From assembly GCA_025351675.1 (NCBI GenBank), contig JANXVK010000142.1, forward strand, positions 1 through 8,514: a DNA stretch of 8,514 nt, in the 5' to 3' direction. Shown here one piece after another: positions 5,244-8,514 of the stretch. Positions within the stretch are counted from its first letter, which is position 1. Every line of letters starts with the position of its first letter. The stretch comes from Rhizobacter sp. (GTDB lineage: Bacteria; Pseudomonadota; Gammaproteobacteria; Burkholderiales; Burkholderiaceae_C). The notes under the pieces were generated by a model. It saw only the letters and a program-made list of their open reading frames with translations, did not search any database and was not told the origin of the DNA. The translations under genes and the position numbers were made by a program.

Positions 5244-7625
5244 TTAGAAGCGCGCGGTCATCGTGACCTGCACCTTGCGACCCAGACCCGGAATGTAATG
5301 GCCGGTGTAGAGCGAATCGGCGTACAGCTTGTTCGTCACGTTGTTGACGTTGAGCTTGAACGCGACCGCCTCGCTCATCGTGTACTCGGCCATCAGGTCG
5401 CCGGTGACAAAGCTCGGCGCGACGATGCCGACCGGATTGCGGTTCGGCGTCTGCGAGCTGCGAGCGTTGAGGCCACCGCCCAGGCGCAGGCTCGGGATGA
5501 TCTGGTAGGTCGTCCAGATCGTGCCGCTGTGGCGCGGCGTCAGCGACGGCCGATCGCCGACGTGCTCGCCCGAGAGCGCCACGCCGCTCGGCGGGCCCTT
5601 GTCGATCTTGGCGACCGGGATCCACGCGTACGAGCCGAACACTTCCCACTTCGGCGTGATGCGGCCGGCGAGGTCGAGCTCGACACCGGCCGTGTGGCGC
5701 TTGCCCGACAGCACGTAGTCCATCAGCGGCGTGCCGTCCGGGGAGTCGCGGTTGCGCTCGTTGAACTTGGTCGAGTGGAACAGCGCCAGACGGGTGCTCA
5801 GCTTGCCGTCGAGCAGGTCGAGCTTGGCGCCGAGCTCGAAGTTGCGGCTGCCTTCGGGTTGGGTGTTCGAGCCCGGCAGGTCGTACTGGTAGGTGTCGCC
5901 CGAGGTGTTGAACGAGGTGCCGTACGAGAAGTGGAACGACATCTGGTCGTTCGGCTGGTACAGCGCGCCGAGGCGATGGCTGAAGAGGTTGTCGGAGCGC
6001 CCGCGATCGGCGGTCACGGTGCCCAGCGGCGGCGGGATCGGTATCGCGGTGGTCGGCGTGGTGCTGGTCTGGAAAGTCTGGTAGGCGCCCTTGAAATAGT
6101 CCCAGCGCAGGCCGCCGAGCAGCTTCACGGTCGGCGTGATCTGCACCAGGTCCTGGACGTAGACGCCGACCGATTTGGCGTCGAACCCGGCCTGCTGGCG
6201 CACGAGGCGCCGGCTCTCGTCGACGAAGCCGGTGCCGTCGTTCGGCGTGCCGATCGTCGTGCGTGGCGTGTTCTTGTCGAGCACCACGCCGGTCGGCAGC
6301 ACCGCCGCGTAGCCCTTGAAGACCTCGTGCGCGAGGTCGACGCCGGTCAGCACCTCGTTCTTGACGCCGAACCAGTTGAACTTGTTGCTGTAGTCGCTCT
6401 GCGCGTACGTCGTCGTCATGTTCTGGATCTTGTTCTGCGCACCGCGCGTCAACAAGGTCGCATCGGTGACGAGCGTCGGGCCGCCGGCGCCCGGCGTCAG
6501 CACGATCGGACCGTTGGCCGGATTCGTGTTGCTGTAGAAGCGGATCGTGCCGGCGCGCTGGTCGCGGTCGTAGCGGCCCTGGCGGACAGCCGACTTGAGC
6601 TCGCCGCCGTCGGCGAAGCGGTGCGTCCAGCCCGCGATGGCCAGTGCGGCGCCGCCCTTGTTGTAGTCGCTCGCCGCGCCGTAGTAATTCTTCGGGTCGA
6701 AGCCTTCGATGATGCCGGACGGGTTCGCATTCGTCTGCGTCGAGTTCGCGCGCAGCCACGGCAGGCCATAGTTGATGCCGTTGTTGTTGCGCAGGTAGTA
6801 GCCCGCCACATGGAACTCGTCGGCCGTGCCGATGCCCCAGCGGAAGGTTGGCGCCAGGCCCTGCTTGTCGAGCTTGTCGTTGCCACCGCCGCCGGTCGCG
6901 CTGGTGTTCATGATGTTGATGCGGACCGCCGAGGTCTCGCTCGTCTTCAGGTTGAAGTCGCCGGTGAAGCGCATGAAGCTGCCGTCGCCGAGCGTGAAGT
7001 TGACCTCGCTGGCGTTCGACAGGAAGGCCTGCTTGCTCACCTGGTTCACCACGCCGCCGGTCGAGCCGCGCCCGAACAGCATCGAGGCCGAGCCGCGCAG
7101 CAGCTCGATGCGGTCGAAGCTGAAGGTGTCGCGCTCGTAGAACGCCGGATCGCGCAGGCTGTCAACGTAGATGTCGCCGCTGGCCGCGAGCGAGAAGCCG
7201 CGCAGGCGGATGTCTTCTTCGCCGCCCTCGGCGGCGAGGAAGGTGACGCCCGCGGTCTGGTGCAGCGCTTCTTTCAGCGTGTCGATGCGGCGGTCTTCGA
7301 TCAGCTTCTCGGTGATCACGGTCACCGATTGCGGGATGTCGCGCAGTTCCTGGTTGCCCTTGCCGATGGTCGAGGTGGTGGCGCGGACCGAGTTCGCGTC
7401 GGTCTCGATCCTCGCCTTCACGCCGATCGGGGCGAGCGTGGTCTCGGCCTTCGGGGCCGATGCGGCCGCGGCGGGCGCCGGCGCAGTCTGCGCAAAAGCG
7501 GCCGACGCGCCGAGCATGCCGAAGCCGGCGGCGAGCGCGCCGAGCGGCAACAGGCGCGGTGCGGCGGGGCTGACGGCGCGCATCTTCTTGTGGGGCGAAC
7601 GGTGGGGTTTGGGCTTTTGCAGCAC
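5244..7625 (-). CDS. TonB-dependent siderophore receptor (Fiu/PiuA-like)
   Basis: This 793-residue outer-membrane receptor imports ferric chelates using TonB energy. A long signal sequence with a basic n-region (cleavage near AFA-Q, residue 45) precedes an Ala/Pro-rich stretch, a TonB-box-like segment (LAPIGVKAR, 64-72) and the plug domain (about 92-200), which has [19 protein letters not shown] and the RGSAS...[10 protein letters not shown] signature. The 22-strand barrel follows and ends in VQVTMTARF with the terminal Phe needed for outer-membrane insertion. Length and motifs fit catecholate/xenosiderophore receptors, not heme receptors. I chose GTG 7625 because AAGGA lies eight bases upstream; GTG 7658 has no ribosome site, and ATG 7583 would shorten the n-region. 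It sits between hemP (81 bases upstream) and the dioxygenase gene. No Fur box is visible in that 81-base gap, so iron control probably acts at a promoter outside the window. Confidence 0.95.
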   Translation of the reverse strand: MLQKPKPHRSPHKKMRAVSPAAPRLLPLGALAAGFGMLGASAAFAQTAPAPAAAASAPKAETTLAPIGVKARIETDANSVRATTSTIGKGNQELRDIPQSVTVITEKLIEDRRIDTLKEALHQTAGVTFLAAEGGEEDIRLRGFSLAASGDIYVDSLRDPAFYERDTFSFDRIELLRGSASMLFGRGSTGGVVNQVSKQAFLSNASEVNFTLGDGSFMRFTGDFNLKTSETSAVRINIMNTSATGGGGNDKLDKQGLAPTFRWGIGTADEFHVAGYYLRNNNGINYGLPWLRANSTQTNANPSGIIEGFDPKNYYGAASDYNKGGAALAIAGWTHRFADGGELKSAVRQGRYDRDQRAGTIRFYSNTNPANGPIVLTPGAGGPTLVTDATLLTRGAQNKIQNMTTTYAQSDYSNKFNWFGVKNEVLTGVDLAHEVFKGYAAVLPTGVVLDKNTPRTTIGTPNDGTGFVDESRRLVRQQAGFDAKSVGVYVQDLVQITPTVKLLGGLRWDYFKGAYQTFQTSTTPTTAIPIPPPLGTVTADRGRSDNLFSHRLGALYQPNDQMSFHFSYGTSFNTSGDTYQYDLPGSNTQPEGSRNFELGAKLDLLDGKLSTRLALFHSTKFNERNRDSPDGTPLMDYVLSGKRHTAGVELDLAGRITPKWEVFGSYAWIPVAKIDKGPPSGVALSGEHVGDRPSLTPRHSGTIWTTYQIIPSLRLGGGLNARSSQTPNRNPVGIVAPSFVTGDLMAEYTMSEAVAFKLNVNNVTNKLYADSLYTGHYIPGLGRKVQVTMTARF

Positions 7626-7706
7626 GGTGCTTTTCCTTGTATGAAGGTGGTTGGGCACGGGCTGGCGGCGGCGGGCTGGTGCGAGTCTCTCGAAGAAAAC
7701 GGTGAA

Positions 7707-7901
7707 CTACTTGGTCAGGATCAGCTTCCCGAGCGCGGTCTGCTTGAGGCGGTAGACCGCGCCGTGGTGGTCGATCTGGACTTCGAGCGCGCCGGCGAAC
7801 AACTGCGCGCTGCTGACGCGGATCGCCGAGGCCGGCGGTGACGCCGCGCTGGGTTGCGGCAACAGTGTCAGCGGCGGCAGCGCATGGCGCGGCTCGTTCA
7901 T
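7707..7901 (-). CDS. hemP: HemP/HmuP-family small hemin-uptake protein
   Basis: This is a 64-residue protein. A variable Pro/Ala-rich N-terminus (1-26) precedes the conserved HemP module: IRVSSAQLFAGALEVQIDH (27-45), then the GAVYRLKQTALGKLILTK ending (47-64), whose YRLR/K-x-T-x-x-GKLILTK close is diagnostic. Family members are found next to heme and siderophore receptors; the Bradyrhizobium and Burkholderia protein HmuP is known to be needed, with iron-responsive regulation, for expression of the heme receptor gene. Its ATG overlaps the exbD stop in an ATGA, so the two are translationally coupled. Here the downstream receptor looks siderophore-type, not heme-type, which raises the question of what HemP serves. 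Confidence 0.92.
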   Translation of the reverse strand: MNEPRHALPPLTLLPQPSAASPPASAIRVSSAQLFAGALEVQIDHHGAVYRLKQTALGKLILTK

Positions 7902-8317
7902 CTGGCGTCGGGCTCACTGATGAAGCCCACCTTCGTGAGGCCGGCCTTCGACGCATCGGCCAGCGTCTGCGCGACGAAGCGGTAGGCCACGGCCTGATCG
8001 GCGCGCAGGTGCACTTCGGGCTTCGGCGTCTTCTTGCCTTCGAGAGCGAAGCGCTCGCCGGCCTGCGCGCGCGTGACCGATTCGCCGTTCCAGAACAGCG
8101 CGCCGGTCGCGTCGATCGAGAACGCGACCTTCTCGGGCCGCAGTTCGTTGACCTGCGAACTCGCCTTCGGCAGCTCGAGCTTGACGGCCTGCGTCAACAG
8201 CGGCGCGGTGATGATGAAGATCACGAGCAACACCAGCATCACGTCGATCAACGGCACCATGTTGATCTCGGACATCGGCGCGCCGGAGCTCTTGGAATCG
8301 AAACTTGCGAAAGCCAT
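7898..8317 (-). CDS. exbD: ExbD, TonB-system energy-transduction protein
   Basis: This 139-residue inner-membrane protein couples the proton gradient to TonB together with ExbB. It has a short cytoplasmic N-terminus (MAFASFDSKSSGAPMSEINM), one membrane helix (about 21-41, VPLIDVMLVLLVIFIITAP) and a periplasmic domain (about 45-139). Asp25 in the helix lies exactly where the proton-carrying aspartate of E. coli ExbD lies, so the protein should be functional. The start at 8317 has AAGGAG seven bases upstream; the frame is open further upstream to 8464 but this overlaps exbB. ExbB ends 25 bases before, and the stop overlaps the hemP start by four bases. TolR is the alternative family, but the receptor neighbours favour ExbD. 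Confidence 0.95.
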   Translation of the reverse strand: MAFASFDSKSSGAPMSEINMVPLIDVMLVLLVIFIITAPLLTQAVKLELPKASSQVNELRPEKVAFSIDATGALFWNGESVTRAQAGERFALEGKKTPKPEVHLRADQAVAYRFVAQTLADASKAGLTKVGFISEPDAR

Positions 8318-8342
8318 CGTGCGCTCCTTTTTCTTGCGTCGA

Positions 8343-8514
8343 TCAGGCTGCCGCCGGGCGCACGCCCATCGGGCGGACGTTGGCCGGTGCCGGCTCGCTC
8401 GCGGCACCGTGGCCGAGCGCCTGGCCCATCGAGACGAAGGTGTAGAGCTCGTAGGCGAAGGCATCGAGCTTGCCCGCCATCACGCGGTTCGCGCGGGTCA
8501 GCCAGTTGTAGCCC
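8343..8514 (-). CDS. exbB: ExbB C-terminus (partial, TolQ/MotA/ExbB proton-channel family)
   Basis: Only the last 56 codons lie in the window; the gene continues beyond 8514. The visible peptide begins GYNWLTRANRVMAGKLDAFA and continues YELYTFVSMGQAL, the usual end of ExbB where the last membrane helix passes into a cytoplasmic helix, followed by an Ala/Pro/Gly-rich tail of about 23 residues ending VRPAAA. The position immediately before exbD, same strand, 25-base gap, supports ExbB. tonB commonly precedes exbB in such operons and may lie outside the window. Confidence 0.88.
   Translation of the reverse strand, partial: GYNWLTRANRVMAGKLDAFAYELYTFVSMGQALGHGAASEPAPANVRPMGVRPAAA

Noticed and set aside
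5158..6759. 533-codon open frame on the minus strand
   Set aside because: Arg/Pro/Ala-rich out-of-frame reading of the receptor gene, with no family signature.
7626..7658. GTG 7658 as start of the receptor
   Set aside because: No Shine-Dalgarno before it, while AAGGA sits eight bases before GTG 7625.
7626..7706. Fur box or riboswitch upstream of the receptor
   Set aside because: I looked for GATAATGATAATCATTATC-like symmetry and found nothing convincing in this GC-rich gap.
4968..7841. 957-codon open frame on the plus strand
   Set aside because: It lies antisense to the TonB receptor, hemP and the dioxygenase, is rich in Arg/Val/Ala as expected of a GC-rich shadow frame, and shows no domain; the minus-strand proteins are clearly recognisable.

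Overview
The window is high-GC DNA with short intergenic gaps and NTD-rich Proteobacterial gene families. Several features point to a betaproteobacterium of the order Burkholderiales: a SWIB-domain protein with a lysine/alanine/proline histone-like tail, a stand-alone 2-hydroxychromene-2-carboxylate isomerase, and a HemP-type small protein inside an exbBD operon. This placement is inferred from gene content only. I see no rRNA, tRNA, CRISPR array, insertion sequence or other mobile element.

Left part (1-2927). The N-terminus of a membrane protein reads leftward off the edge (1-111). A divergent intergenic region of 141 bp separates it from a MarR-family regulator (253-756), which is followed by a Pal/OmpA-type outer-membrane lipoprotein (814-1344). 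Two nested GC-rich hairpins sharing the same 13-base core (1354-1418) separate these from a two-gene unit. That unit is a 2-hydroxychromene-2-carboxylate isomerase-like protein (1463-2065) with an exported amidohydrolase overlapping its stop codon (2065-2927). The amidohydrolase reading frame is broken by an apparent two-base TG insertion exactly inside its metal-binding HxH motif.

Middle (2928-3658). A hairpin with an A-tract on one side and a T-rich tail on the other works as a terminator between convergent genes. The leftward gene is a small DNA-binding protein (3037-3456) with a KKAAP-repeat tail and a SWIB domain; a plausible promoter for it lies at 3525-3553.

Right part (3659-8514). 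All seven genes point leftward and are closely packed, in transcription order: exbB (3' end only), exbD, hemP, a TonB-dependent siderophore receptor, a PiuC/YbiX-type Fe(II)/2-oxoglutarate dioxygenase, a small secreted PepSY protein and a four-helix cytochrome b561-type membrane protein. Together they read as a self-contained iron-acquisition operon. ExbB/ExbD energise TonB, the receptor imports a ferric chelate, HemP is a likely regulator or accessory factor, and the dioxygenase is the usual partner of this receptor class. The PepSY protein and di-heme cytochrome could form a periplasmic or membrane ferric reductase, standing in for the PepSY-containing membrane reductase PiuB beside piuA/piuC in Pseudomonas. 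That last role is my inference and is the most interesting idea in the window.
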